Of a stretch of 64,000 nt of DNA, positions 9,109 through 17,266 are shown one piece after another; positions within the stretch are counted from its first letter, which is position 1; every line of letters begins with the position of its first letter. Under the pieces are notes generated by a model. The model searched no databases. It saw only the letters and a list, made by a program, of their open reading frames with translations, and had not been told where the DNA came from. Position numbers and translations under genes: made by a program. Source of the DNA: Mogibacterium diversum (GTDB lineage: Bacteria > Bacillota > Clostridia > Peptostreptococcales > Anaerovoracaceae); the NCBI RefSeq assembly GCF_002998925.1, contig NZ_CP027228.1:620001-684000 (forward strand), in the 5' to 3' direction.

Positions 9109-10008
9109 TTGAAATTTACTGATAGTCAAAGATTTTATTCAATAAACACTTACCTAAAGGGACGATTCGGCAAGAAGATGGCAAAGCTTTCAATCGAAGC
9201 TGGCTTTACATGTCCAAATCGCGATGGGAAAGTTAGTTATGGTGGTTGCAAGTTCTGCTCATCTGGTGGCTCGGGAGAACTCGCATCAGATATATCAGGG
9301 CAGATTCGTTTGCTAAGCGATAAATGGCCAAATGCCGGCCACTTAGCTTATTTTCAAAGCCACACAAACACTTATGCTTCTGTTAATGTTCTTAGGAGCA
9401 AATATTATGCCGCCCTATCTCATCCTGAAATTGAAGGAATAGTAATTGCGACTAGACCTGACTGTCTCGATGATAAAATTTTAGATTTACTTGCAGAAAT
9501 AAATGAAAATCATTTTATGTGGATAGAACTAGGACTTCAAACCATACACGAAAAGACGCTTAATAGTATGAATATTGGTTATCACCTAACAGATTATGAT
9601 AAGGCAATCTATGAACTGTCAAAACGAAAAATCAAAACTGTGACACATTTGATACTAGGACTCCCTGGTGAAACTGAACGTGATATGTTTGAATCACTTC
9701 ATCATGTAACAAATAGTGGTATATTTGGCATCAAACTTCACCTGATGAATATAGTTAGTACATCTCCACTTTATAGGGAAATGCCAGAATATGTTTCATT
9801 TGATAGTCTAGAAAGCTATGTTGATCTAGTAGTAAGGATGATTGAAGAAATACCTCCAGATATAACTATTCATCGTTTGACTGGTGATGTACCTAGAAAG
9901 CTTTTAATCAGCCCAGAGTGGAGTTATAAAAAAAGAACGATTCTAAATGCAATTAATAGAGAGCTTCGCATACGTGATACTTTTCAAGGTGCAAAACTAA
10001 ATAAATAG
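9109..10008 (+). CDS. Radical SAM protein, YtqA/TIGR01212 family
   Basis: A 299-residue radical SAM protein. The cluster-binding motif is GFTCPNRDGKVSYGGCKFCS (CX12-13CX2C type), with the three cysteines near residues 31, 44 and 47. Other family marks are GLQT, LGLPGET near 185 and HRLTGD near the C-terminus. The reaction is not established for this family. The start is TTG at 9109: a GCGAGG site precedes it by seven bases and no in-frame ATG exists upstream, while the nearby ATG at 9105 is out of frame. It is the only plus-strand gene in the first 23 kb and ends in its own hairpin terminator. Confidence 0.9.
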   Translation: MKFTDSQRFYSINTYLKGRFGKKMAKLSIEAGFTCPNRDGKVSYGGCKFCSSGGSGELASDISGQIRLLSDKWPNAGHLAYFQSHTNTYASVNVLRSKYYAALSHPEIEGIVIATRPDCLDDKILDLLAEINENHFMWIELGLQTIHEKTLNSMNIGYHLTDYDKAIYELSKRKIKTVTHLILGLPGETERDMFESLHHVTNSGIFGIKLHLMNIVSTSPLYREMPEYVSFDSLESYVDLVVRMIEEIPPDITIHRLTGDVPRKLLISPEWSYKKRTILNAINRELRIRDTFQGAKLNK

Positions 10009-10037
10009 ATATCTTCAAAATTATCTCGATATATTAA

Positions 10038-10080
10038 GCGGATATTACCTGTTTTAGTAATATCCGCTCTGCTATTATTT
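10038..10080 (+). terminator. Rho-independent terminator
   Basis: A perfect 11-bp stem, GCGGATATTAC (10038-10048) with GTAATATCCGC (10057-10067), an 8-base loop and a T-rich tail. It ends the radical SAM gene and may also act from the other side on the converging glucosaminidase gene. Confidence 0.85.
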
Positions 10081-10100
10081 AAAATCGATAAATACACAAA

Positions 10101-12770
10101 CTAGTGTGGCAATGCTGTTGATGCCGGCATATTGGTATATACAGGAATTACAAACACTAGTGATTCATTTGTAATTCCGTAAGCACTGTAGCTATTCTTT
10201 GTTGAAATAGATTCAGTGTAGCAAGCTGATATATTTGTCATATACTGGTGTGTTCCAACTTTAGCAGCGCCATTTGCAACGTTAAATCGTTGGAAATAAA
10301 CGGAGTTTTGACCCTGCTTGATATATCCGCTAGCGATAAACTTGGCTCCTCCAAATACTGCTTTCTGTTTAGTATCCCATCCTTGCTTCTTAGCATATTC
10401 GAGTCCTCTCATAACAGGATTTGCATTAGAATAAGCACCAATATTATATGGGTTATATGCATACTTACCATCAGGGAATATATACCCTGAAATTGCAATA
10501 CTTCCTCCGCCAGTTTCTTGGCGAGCTCTTGCAGCAAGTGCAATTGGACTCATACCATTTTCCTTACCTGCACTCACAAACCAGCTAGCCATAAAACCAT
10601 TCCTCTCAAGCGCAGTCCCTGATATTATTTTAGAAACAGCAGCTTGAGACTGGTATGATTGATACGACAAATCTTCAAACATGTAAATGTTATTTTCATT
10701 AATGAAATTACGAGGATCCATATAGTAACCAACTACTTGTGAACTAGCATTGAACCACGTTGATCCATCCTTTGGTATATAAGTTCCTGATGCAGTAAAT
10801 CTACCAACTCCCTTCAGGGACTCTATACCTCCAGCAGGAGCTTCAACAGATTGTGCATCACTTGCTGGAGTCGCTTCCTTACCATCATACTTCTGATCTG
10901 ATACAGTTATCCAATTTGCTGCTGCGTAGTATGTTTTTCCCTTATACTGAACTCTATACCAGTTGTAGTTACCAGAATTTATAGCTCCTGTGATGACTAC
11001 ATCTGTGTTCTTCGGAAAAGTTCCTACAGGCTTATTTGTAATATCGTATGACGATCTATAGTTTAAGTAATCATGGACCTTGCCACTTACACTTGCTTCT
11101 CCATCCTTAACTTTTCCCGAAGATGTAACATAACTTGAAGGAATATAATACACTTTTCCACTTACAGCTATCTTATACCAATTACTGTTATCAATATTCT
11201 TTACGCTGTTTATAATCGTTACGTTCTGTCCGGAGGTTAAAGTTCCAGCCTCTTTAAAGATATCAGATGGTCCCATTCTGTATGAAGCGCTTTGATTTAG
11301 AGTTCCGAAAACTACATCAGTATTTGTTGTTGATGATGTTGATGTCGTCTGCTTAGTATTTGAACTTGGAGCTATGGAATCATCAACTTTCACAAACTTG
11401 CTACATATGTATCCAAATCCGTTTCCCTGTTTTATCTTATACCAAACAACACCATCTGACGCTTTTGCTGTCAAAACAATTGAAACCTTATCTCCGGTAT
11501 TTGCCCCGCCAATTCTTCCATAACCGGTTCCTGCACCTTTTCTTATGTTCGTATAACCACCTTTTACAGTACCATTAATCTCATGTGAATAATTTTCGTT
11601 AGTTACACTGCCCTGTATATATCCAGTCTGTCCAGAAGCGGTTCTAATGTGAACAAATTTTGCATCATCGCTTCCATTATTAGCATTAAATACTTCATCT
11701 AACAATGAAATATCAGTATTAGCACTTGCTGAGCCAACTGAACCAGATGAAATACTTGCGCCACTATACAAAGGTCTACTCTGATCCTTAGCCTTGAAGC
11801 TATAAGGATTGATATCTCGATATGATAATGGATAAGCACCATTAATGAGAGACACTCCGTCACGACTCTGCTTTGATAATGCAGTATTCCAATCAACTCC
11901 TGTTTCCTTAGCGATAAATTTCCAATTTGGATGAGAAGCATGAAGCTTTCTTAAATGGACTTTATAATCCTCAGGAAAAGATGCAATTGATTTTTCAAAA
12001 TCAGTTTGTGTTTGATCAACATTTGAATTTACACTGCTGCTTGTATTACCACTATCATTGTTGTTCGTGTTACCAGGATTGTTTACAGTGTTTGAATTAT
12101 CGGGTGATGATGTGCCATTACTAGGCGATGCATTATTATCTGATGGATTCATATCAGGATTTGGCTCTGGATTAGTTGTTATCGTACCAGCATTATCAGA
12201 AGTACCACCGCTGTTATTCGAGAAAATACTTCCAGTAATATCTACCCAAGTAGCACAGACATAATTATAGCCACCATTATATTTAATCATATACCAGTCA
12301 ACATTTGACTTATTAGCCTTAGCTTTTAAAAGGACTGTAAGATTTACATTTTTTCCAAATGTAGTAACACTAGCAAATCTAGTCCCGGCACCAAGTCTGC
12401 TGTTTAAAGTCGAAGATGTTCTACCCGCAACTGCAGAATATTCCACCCTATTAATCAAATCAGATCTAATATAACCTGACTTTCCGCCATAATTTACATG
12501 ATACCATTTATCCCTAGCAGCTGCATTTGAATTTGACGAAAAAACAACCTCTGTTATTGTAACCTTCTTATTATTAGAAATAGACGTCACTTTTTTAGAA
12601 AATACGGAAGTACCCGCCCTAACGTTTACTCCTGATTTTGAATTGATGTAACCTGTCGCATTCTGAACTGATTGTGCATTAGCAGCCTCAGCAAAACCCA
12701 ACATTAGCAGAATTATGAAAACAAGAACTGCAAATATTGATTTAAGTTTTATAGCTATAATATTATTCAT
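10101..12770 (-). CDS. Secreted SH3-repeat endo-beta-N-acetylglucosaminidase (peptidoglycan hydrolase)
   Basis: An 889-residue exported autolysin-like protein. A signal peptide (about 1-33, hydrophobic core then ANAQS) is followed by two bacterial SH3 domains (about 38-105 and 108-180). Next come a low-complexity Asn/Ser/Pro linker (about 185-260), a short LRKLHASHPNWKF block typical of clostridial glucosaminidases, and about four more SH3-like domains (335-630). The C-terminal glucosaminidase domain (about 680-889) contains ALAARARQETGGG, with the likely catalytic Glu, and YNPYNIGA. It should cut the glycan strand of peptidoglycan, the SH3 domains holding it to the wall. It stands alone with its own likely promoter. 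The exact substrate bond is inferred. Confidence 0.9.
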   Translation of the reverse strand: MNNIIAIKLKSIFAVLVFIILLMLGFAEAANAQSVQNATGYINSKSGVNVRAGTSVFSKKVTSISNNKKVTITEVVFSSNSNAAARDKWYHVNYGGKSGYIRSDLINRVEYSAVAGRTSSTLNSRLGAGTRFASVTTFGKNVNLTVLLKAKANKSNVDWYMIKYNGGYNYVCATWVDITGSIFSNNSGGTSDNAGTITTNPEPNPDMNPSDNNASPSNGTSSPDNSNTVNNPGNTNNNDSGNTSSSVNSNVDQTQTDFEKSIASFPEDYKVHLRKLHASHPNWKFIAKETGVDWNTALSKQSRDGVSLINGAYPLSYRDINPYSFKAKDQSRPLYSGASISSGSVGSASANTDISLLDEVFNANNGSDDAKFVHIRTASGQTGYIQGSVTNENYSHEINGTVKGGYTNIRKGAGTGYGRIGGANTGDKVSIVLTAKASDGVVWYKIKQGNGFGYICSKFVKVDDSIAPSSNTKQTTSTSSTTNTDVVFGTLNQSASYRMGPSDIFKEAGTLTSGQNVTIINSVKNIDNSNWYKIAVSGKVYYIPSSYVTSSGKVKDGEASVSGKVHDYLNYRSSYDITNKPVGTFPKNTDVVITGAINSGNYNWYRVQYKGKTYYAAANWITVSDQKYDGKEATPASDAQSVEAPAGGIESLKGVGRFTASGTYIPKDGSTWFNASSQVVGYYMDPRNFINENNIYMFEDLSYQSYQSQAAVSKIISGTALERNGFMASWFVSAGKENGMSPIALAARARQETGGGSIAISGYIFPDGKYAYNPYNIGAYSNANPVMRGLEYAKKQGWDTKQKAVFGGAKFIASGYIKQGQNSVYFQRFNVANGAAKVGTHQYMTNISACYTESISTKNSYSAYGITNESLVFVIPVYTNMPASTALPH

Positions 12771-12817
12771 TAGTCCCTCTTTCTTAATAAATAATTTTCT
12801 AATTTCTTAGTAGCAAA

Positions 12818-12846
12818 ATATAACTAATATTTATATATTTTAACAA
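12818..12846 (-). promoter_or_regulatory. Likely sigma-A promoter for the glucosaminidase gene
   Basis: On the minus strand, TTGTTA (12841-12846) and TTATAT (12818-12823) are separated by 17 bases, about 50 bases before the start codon. The region is very AT-rich, so chance matches are possible. Confidence 0.4.
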
Positions 12847-12883
12847 ATAGGAAAATTAATTTAAATAAAATAATCGTTATAAG

Positions 12884-12899
12884 TATTGAAATTTCAATA
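12884..12899. repeat. 16-bp perfect palindrome upstream of the glucosaminidase promoter
   Basis: TATTGAAATTTCAATA reads the same on both strands. It lies about 38 bases upstream of the putative -35 box, a reasonable place for an activator or repressor site. It could be chance in AT-rich DNA. Confidence 0.45.
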
Positions 12900-12992
12900 T
12901 AAAAGAGGGAATTAATTGCTTAAAAGTAAAAAATAATATAAATACCACAATATATAAAGATAGTTAAATAGAATAAAGCAATATATAGATAT

Positions 12993-13018
12993 AAAAAAAG
13001 AAGCATCTCTGCTTCTTT
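12993..13018 (-). terminator. Terminator of the tRNA operon
   Basis: Stem AAAGAAGC/GCTTCTTT (12997-13004 with 13011-13018), a 6-base loop, and an uninterrupted run of T on the minus strand directly after it. It lies three bases past the last tRNA gene. Confidence 0.9.
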
Positions 13019-13020
13019 AA

Positions 13021-13096
13021 TGGTGCCCAGACTCGGAATCGAACCAAGGACACAGGGATTTTCAGTCCCTTGCTCTACCAACTGAGCTATCTGGGC
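13021..13096 (-). tRNA. tRNA-Phe (GAA)
   Basis: A 76-base cloverleaf with acceptor GCCCAGA/TCTGGGC, D stem GCTC/GAGC, anticodon loop CTGAAAA (GAA), T loop TTCGATT, discriminator A and encoded CCA. It is the last gene of the 16-gene tRNA operon. Confidence 0.97.
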
Positions 13097-13115
13097 AAAT
13101 AAACTAAATAAATAA

Positions 13116-13192
13116 TGGTGGGCCATCGGGGACTTGAACCCAGGACCTGCCGGTTATGAGCCGGACGCTCTGACCAACTGAGCTAATGGCCC
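13116..13192 (-). tRNA. tRNA with CAT anticodon (elongator Met or lysidine-type Ile2)
   Basis: A 77-base cloverleaf with acceptor GGGCCAT/ATGGCCC, anticodon loop CTCATAA, discriminator A and encoded CCA. It is not an initiator: the 1:72 pair is intact and the three G:C pairs near the loop are absent. The 27:43 position is a T-C mismatch. Whether the wobble C becomes lysidine (Ile) or stays C (Met) cannot be settled by eye. Confidence 0.9.
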
Positions 13193-13197
13193 TAAAG

Positions 13198-13274
13198 TGG
13201 TCGGGGTGGCAGGATTTGAACCCGCGGCCCACTGGTCCCAAACCAGTTGCGCTACCAAGCTGCGCTACACCCCG
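13198..13274 (-). tRNA. tRNA-Pro (TGG), copy 1
   Basis: A 77-base cloverleaf with acceptor CGGGGTG/CACCCCG, anticodon stem ACTGG/CCAGT around TTTGGGA (TGG), encoded CCA. Identical in sequence to the neighbouring copy at 13336-13412. Confidence 0.97.
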
Positions 13275-13335
13275 GCGCATATGATTTTAACACTCAAGGA
13301 CTTATTTGTAAACATTAATATATTCAGTTTAATAA

Positions 13336-13412
13336 TGGTCGGGGTGGCAGGATTTGAACCCGCGGCCCACTGGTCCCAAACCAGTTGCGCTACCAAGCTG
13401 CGCTACACCCCG
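13336..13412 (-). tRNA. tRNA-Pro (TGG), copy 2
   Basis: A base-for-base identical duplicate of the tRNA-Pro at 13198-13274, separated from it by 61 bases of unrelated spacer, the longest spacer in the cluster. This suggests a local tandem duplication. Confidence 0.97.
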
Positions 13413-13419
13413 AAAATCT

Positions 13420-13495
13420 TGGCAGGGGCAGAAGGACTCGAACCCTCGGCACGTGGTTTTGGAGACCACTGCTCTACCAACTGAGCTATACCCCT
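13420..13495 (-). tRNA. tRNA-Trp (CCA)
   Basis: A 76-base cloverleaf with acceptor AGGGGTA/TGCCCCT (one T-G wobble), anticodon loop CTCCAAA (CCA), discriminator G as expected for Trp, and encoded 3' CCA. Confidence 0.97.
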
Positions 13496-13509
13496 ATGGT
13501 ATATAAATA

Positions 13510-13602
13510 TGGCGGAGAAGATGGGATTCGAACCCATGCGGCCCTAATACGAACCCTAACGGTTTAGCAAACCGTCCTCTTCAGCCTCTTGAGTACTTCT
13601 CC
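13510..13602 (-). tRNA. tRNA-Ser (GCT)
   Basis: A 93-base class II tRNA with a long variable arm. Acceptor GGAGAAG/CTTCTCC, anticodon loop TTGCTAA (GCT, reads AGC/AGT codons), discriminator G, encoded CCA. Confidence 0.96.
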
Positions 13603-13625
13603 AAAAGCTATAACTAAATGATTCT

Positions 13626-13714
<89 letters not shown>

Positions 13715-13730
13715 GGATGTTGATAAAAAT

Positions 13731-13806
13731 TGGTGACCCATCGGAGATTCGAACTCCGGACACCTTGATTAAAAGTCAAGTGCTCTACCACCTGAGCTAA
13801 TGGGTC
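13731..13806 (-). tRNA. tRNA-Lys (TTT)
   Basis: A 76-base cloverleaf with acceptor GACCCAT/ATGGGTC, anticodon stem CTTGA/TCAAG around CTTTTAA (TTT), discriminator A, encoded CCA. Confidence 0.97.
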
Positions 13807-13810
13807 ACAA

Positions 13811-13887
13811 TGGCTGGGGTAGCGGGACTCGAACCTGCGAAATCACGGAGTCAAAGTCCGTTGCCTTAACCACTTGGCTATACCCCA
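13811..13887 (-). tRNA. tRNA-Gln (TTG)
   Basis: Acceptor TGGGGTA/TACCCCA with the U1:A72 pair usual for Gln, anticodon stem ACGGA/TCCGT around CTTTGAC (TTG), discriminator G and encoded CCA. The T stem GCAGG/CCCGC carries one A-C mismatch and the variable loop is six bases. Confidence 0.94.
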
Positions 13888-13934
13888 AAAGCATGACTTC
13901 TAGTTCGTCTACTTAACCAAACAAAATCTAAAAA

Positions 13935-14011
13935 TGGTGAGCCCACAGGGATTCGAACCCCGGACACACGGCTTAGAAGGCCGTTGCTCTATCCAACTGA
14001 GCTATGGACCC
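13935..14011 (-). tRNA. tRNA-Arg (TCT)
   Basis: A 77-base cloverleaf with acceptor GGGTCCA/TGGGCTC (two G-T wobbles), anticodon stem ACGGC/GCCGT around CTTCTAA (TCT), discriminator A, encoded CCA. Confidence 0.96.
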
Positions 14012-14021
14012 TTAAAAAAAA

Positions 14022-14095
14022 TGGAGCGGATGATGAGAATCGAACTCACGCTATCAGCTTGGAAGGCTGAAGTTCTACCATTGAACTACATCCGC
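14022..14095 (-). tRNA. tRNA-Gly (TCC)
   Basis: A 74-base cloverleaf with acceptor GCGGATG/CATCCGC, anticodon stem TCAGC/GCTGA around CTTCCAA (TCC), discriminator T and encoded CCA. Adjacent to the second Gly isoacceptor. Confidence 0.97.
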
Positions 14096-14099
14096 AAAA

Positions 14100-14174
14100 T
14101 GGAGCGGAAGACGAGATTCGAACTCGCGACCCTCGCCTTGGCAAGGCGATGCTCTACCCCTGAGCCACTTCCGC
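14100..14174 (-). tRNA. tRNA-Gly (GCC)
   Basis: A 75-base cloverleaf with acceptor GCGGAAG/CTTCCGC, anticodon stem TCGCC/GGCGA around TTGGCAA (GCC), discriminator T, encoded CCA. Confidence 0.97.
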
Positions 14175-14182
14175 ATATTTAT

Positions 14183-14267
14183 TGGTCGAGGGAGATGGAT
14201 TCGAACCATCGAAAGCACAGCTAACGGATTTACAGTCCGCCCCCTTTGGCCACTCGGGAATCCCTCG
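14183..14267 (-). tRNA. tRNA-Tyr (GTA) with C1:G72 end pair
   Basis: An 85-base tRNA with a long variable arm, as in bacterial tRNA-Tyr, and anticodon loop CTGTAAA (GTA). The acceptor reads CGAGGGA/TCCCTCG, followed by discriminator A and CCA. The first pair is therefore C1:G72, whereas bacterial tRNA-Tyr normally has G1:C72, an identity element for bacterial TyrRS. Confidence 0.94.
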
Positions 14268-14273
14268 AAATAT

Positions 14274-14348
14274 TGGAGCTGATGGAGGGAATCGAACCCC
14301 CAACCTGCTGATTACAAATCAGCTGCTCTACCGTTGAGCCACATCAGC
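14274..14348 (-). tRNA. tRNA-Thr (TGT)
   Basis: A 75-base cloverleaf with acceptor GCTGATG/CATCAGC, anticodon stem GCTGA/TCAGC around TTTGTAA (TGT), discriminator T, encoded CCA. Confidence 0.96.
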
Positions 14349-14362
14349 ATAACCGTTAAAAT

Positions 14363-14439
14363 TGGCGACCGGGAACGGGCTCGAACCGTCGACCTCCAGC
14401 GTGACAGGCTGGCATTCTAACCAACTGAACTACCCGGCC
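14363..14439 (-). tRNA. tRNA-Asp (GTC)
   Basis: A 77-base cloverleaf with acceptor GGCCGGG/CCCGGTC (one G-T wobble), anticodon stem CCAGC/GCTGG around CTGTCAC (GTC), discriminator G as expected for Asp, encoded CCA. Confidence 0.97.
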
Positions 14440-14445
14440 AAAATA

Positions 14446-14521
14446 TGGTGGACGCTATAGGGCTCGAACCTATGACCCCCTGCTTGTAAGGCAGATGCTC
14501 TCCCAGCTGAGCTAAGCGTCC
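14446..14521 (-). tRNA. tRNA-Val (TAC)
   Basis: A 76-base cloverleaf with acceptor GGACGCT/AGCGTCC, anticodon loop CTTACAA (TAC), discriminator A, encoded CCA. It is the first gene of the operon, about 75 bases after the promoter. Confidence 0.97.
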
Positions 14522-14598
14522 AAAGATATTTGTCGCACTAGATTATTTAACCTTAAGCGTCAATTTCGTGCTGCAGTCTTCACTCAACTGCGTTATTC

Positions 14599-14627
14599 AT
14601 ACTAACACAGCATCTAATCACTGTCAA
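14599..14627 (-). promoter_or_regulatory. Strong sigma-A promoter of the tRNA operon
   Basis: On the minus strand, a perfect -35 TTGACA (14622-14627), a 17-base spacer and -10 TAGTAT (14599-14604). It overlaps the last codons of yigZ, so the tRNA array is transcribed independently of the gene upstream. Confidence 0.8.
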
Positions 14628-15252
14628 TCAGAAATTTATTTTTTCTTGATTTCTCTTTCAACAGCTTGCATTTACCTGCGGTAACCTCTGTTATTGTATC
14701 GATTATTGATTGCTTTTGATCAATATCTCCACTAACATCCAGTGTGATTTTATCAGTGTACTCTATTTTTGCAATCTTGAAAACCCCTGTTTTTGAAATG
14801 TTTTCAATTTGTGTCAAATGCGAATATGAAATTTCATATGTTAAAACTATAGCTTCCCTTACTTCAGAAAGCAATGCTTTATCTATCGCAAGTCTCGCAG
14901 AAGTCGAATATGCCCGCACGAGGCCCCCAGTACCAAGCTTTATTCCACCAAAATAGCGAGTCACGACAATAGCCAGGTTAGTTAGCCCTCTTTCAACAAT
15001 CATGCGAAGAATCGGTGCGCCAGCAGTCCCCTGTGGCTCACCATCTTCACTAGACCATTGTATCTCTTGTTTATCTCCTACTACCATAACCGGCACATTG
15101 TGTGTAGCATCCTTATATTCACTCTTAATTGACGAGATAAACGCTTTCGCCTCATCACATGAGTCCACCGGCGAAATATGTGCTATAAAACGAGATTTTT
15201 GGGTTATATATTCAGCTTTAGCTTCTTGGTATACAGTGTCATAGAGCTTCAT
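14614..15252 (-). CDS. yigZ: YigZ/IMPACT family protein (UPF0029)
   Basis: A 212-residue protein of the YigZ family. The N-terminal UPF0029 domain shows the signature AKSRFI-like block near 17-24 (KSRFIAHISPV), DATHNVPV, SSEDGEPQGTAG and RYFGGIKLGTGGLVRAY. A C-terminal DUF1949 ferredoxin-like domain follows (about 135-195). Its molecular role is not known. It abuts hslU with no gap (stop of hslU at 15253), so it is probably the last gene of the topA-hslVU operon, at the place where many Firmicutes carry codY. Confidence 0.93.
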   Translation of the reverse strand: MKLYDTVYQEAKAEYITQKSRFIAHISPVDSCDEAKAFISSIKSEYKDATHNVPVMVVGDKQEIQWSSEDGEPQGTAGAPILRMIVERGLTNLAIVVTRYFGGIKLGTGGLVRAYSTSARLAIDKALLSEVREAIVLTYEISYSHLTQIENISKTGVFKIAKIEYTDKITLDVSGDIDQKQSIIDTITEVTAGKCKLLKEKSRKNKFLIDSD

Positions 15253-16689
15253 TTACAAAATGTACTTGTCAACATCTACTTCCTTGACAGTCTCCTTGAA
15301 TTTATTTTTTACAAACTCTCTATCAATCACTATCTTTTCAACAGAATTATCTGGAAGCATAAATGATATATCCTCAAGTAATTTTTCAAGAATCGTATAT
15401 AATCTTCTTGCTCCAATATTTTCAGTCTGCTCATTCATAAGATATGCCATTTCAGCAATTTCATCCGTTGAGTCATCTGTAAACTCAACATTTACTCCTT
15501 CAGTTTCGAGTAATGCTTTTTGTTGTTTTGTTACAGCATTTTCTGTAGCAGTAAGAATCTTTTTAAAATCCGCTTTATCGAGATTCTTTAGCTCAACATT
15601 TATCGGAAATCTTCCCTGCAGCTCCGGAATTAAATCAGAAGGTTTAGAAACATGAAATGCTCCAGCTCCAATAAATAACATGTGATCAGTTTTTACTGGA
15701 CCATGTTTTGTATTAACTACACTCCCTTCAACAATCGGAAGAATATCTCGTTGTACACCTTCACGGGAAACATCCGCACCTGAAGCCATCGAACTTCTAG
15801 AAGCAATTTTGTCTATCTCATCAATGAAAATAATACCGTTCTGCTCAGCGTTTTCGATAGCATCATCAATAACTTGATCCATATCTATCAAATTTTGTGC
15901 CTCTTGCTCCCTTAAGATTTTTCTTGCTTCCCTAACCGTAACTTTTTTGTGCTTGGTCTTTTTAGGCATCATATCTCCAAATATATTGCCTATCGCTATG
16001 CCAATTCCTTCATTTTGCATATCTAACTGATTAGTATTTACAGAGTCCTCAACTTCTATATCTATAAGTTGATCCTCTAGTTTGCCTTCTCTTAAATGAA
16101 TTTTAACTTGTTCTTTAGCCATAGCAACGTCTTCTGGAACACTTTGCTTTTCCAAATTCTGCTGCTCTTCATACTGCTTCTTTTGACTTGGATAGTTGGA
16201 ATTGTTAAGGAAAAAGTCAAACGGATTAGGTCCATTAACATTCTTGACATTATCTGATGACGCCCCTGGAACAAGAGCATCAATAATCTTTTCCTCAACA
16301 AGTTCATCAGCAATTCCATATTTCTCATTTATACGTTGCTGTTTAGTAATCCTGACAGAGGCCTCAACTAGATCTCTAACCATCGAATCAACATCACGTC
16401 CAACATAGCCCACCTCAGTAAACTTGGTGGCTTCAACCTTTACAAAAGGTGCTTCCATAATTTTAGCAAGTCTTCTTGCAATTTCAGTTTTTCCAACTCC
16501 AGTAGGTCCCATCATGAGAATGTTTTTAGGAGTGATTTCTTCTCTCATGTCTTCGCTTAGTAGACTGCGCCTATATCTATTTCTGAGAGCAATTGCTACT
16601 GATTTTTTTGCTTCATCCTGTCCAATTATATATTTATCAAGCTCAGCCACTATCTGTTTAGGAGTCATCGTTTTAATATTATTTTTCAT
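15253..16689 (-). CDS. hslU: ATP-dependent protease ATPase subunit HslU (ClpY)
   Basis: A 478-residue AAA+ unfoldase that feeds substrates to HslV. It starts MTPKQIVAELDKYIIGQ-like, with Walker A GPTGVGKTE near 62, pore-loop GYVGRDV near 90, an I domain (about 110-245) rich in charged residues, Walker B IIFIDEIDKIA near 290, and a C-terminal sensor 2 GARRLYT. The I domain looks slightly longer than in E. coli. RBS GGAGG sits seven bases before ATG 16689, and the gene lies 10 bases after hslV. Confidence 0.97.
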   Translation of the reverse strand: MKNNIKTMTPKQIVAELDKYIIGQDEAKKSVAIALRNRYRRSLLSEDMREEITPKNILMMGPTGVGKTEIARRLAKIMEAPFVKVEATKFTEVGYVGRDVDSMVRDLVEASVRITKQQRINEKYGIADELVEEKIIDALVPGASSDNVKNVNGPNPFDFFLNNSNYPSQKKQYEEQQNLEKQSVPEDVAMAKEQVKIHLREGKLEDQLIDIEVEDSVNTNQLDMQNEGIGIAIGNIFGDMMPKKTKHKKVTVREARKILREQEAQNLIDMDQVIDDAIENAEQNGIIFIDEIDKIASRSSMASGADVSREGVQRDILPIVEGSVVNTKHGPVKTDHMLFIGAGAFHVSKPSDLIPELQGRFPINVELKNLDKADFKKILTATENAVTKQQKALLETEGVNVEFTDDSTDEIAEMAYLMNEQTENIGARRLYTILEKLLEDISFMLPDNSVEKIVIDREFVKNKFKETVKEVDVDKYIL

Positions 16690-16699
16690 TATTTACCTC

Positions 16700-17239
16700 C
16701 TATAATTTCTCAACAGAAATATTGTCATTTGTATATACGCAAATAGAAGATGCAATTTCTAGTGACTTGCGAACAATACTTTCAGCATCTAATTCAGTAT
16801 TATCAAATAGAGCGGAAGCAGCAGAATACGCATAATTACCGCCAGAACCAATAGCAACGACATTTTTATCAGGTTCAATAACTTCCCCGTTTCCTGATAT
16901 AACTAGTAAATCTTCCTCGTTAACTACTATCATCAAAGCTTCAAGACTACGCGTTGCTTTATCGCTTCTCCAAAATTGAGCTAAATCAACAGCTGCACGC
17001 TTTAAATTTCCATCATGCTCCTGTAACTTGTTCTCAAACTTATCGGTTAGTGAAAAGGCATCAGCCACGGAACCTGCGAATCCAGTTAGGACTTTTCCTT
17101 TAAAGATTTTCTTAACCTTCTTGGCACCGTTCTTCATGATGGTAGTTTCCCCCATCGTAACCTGCCCATCGCCACCAATACAAATATCTCCATCAGGCCT
17201 TTTAACTGCACAAATAGTTGTCGCATGAAATTGAACCAT
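16700..17239 (-). CDS. hslV: ATP-dependent protease proteolytic subunit HslV (ClpQ/CodW-like)
   Basis: A 179-residue N-terminal nucleophile hydrolase. The protein begins MVQFHATTICAV. The usual catalytic Thr of the TTI motif is thus preceded by a short leader, as in Bacillus CodW, where the leader is not fully removed and an N-terminal Ser may act. Family blocks GDGQVTMG, GFAGSVADAF, IGSGGNYA and CVYTND are all present. It forms the central peptidase of the HslUV complex. Operon position between topA and hslU is standard, but the xerC-like recombinase gene often found here is missing. Confidence 0.96.
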   Translation of the reverse strand: MVQFHATTICAVKRPDGDICIGGDGQVTMGETTIMKNGAKKVKKIFKGKVLTGFAGSVADAFSLTDKFENKLQEHDGNLKRAAVDLAQFWRSDKATRSLEALMIVVNEEDLLVISGNGEVIEPDKNVVAIGSGGNYAYSAASALFDNTELDAESIVRKSLEIASSICVYTNDNISVEKL

Positions 17240-17266
17240 TATCTACCTCCAAATTATAATAAACCT

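Noticed and set aside
13197..13567. Plus-strand open frames with repeated VGVAGFEPAAHWSQ-type peptides
   Set aside because: They are read-through of the antisense strand of tRNA genes (T-arm GATTCGAACC gives GFEP). They are not proteins.
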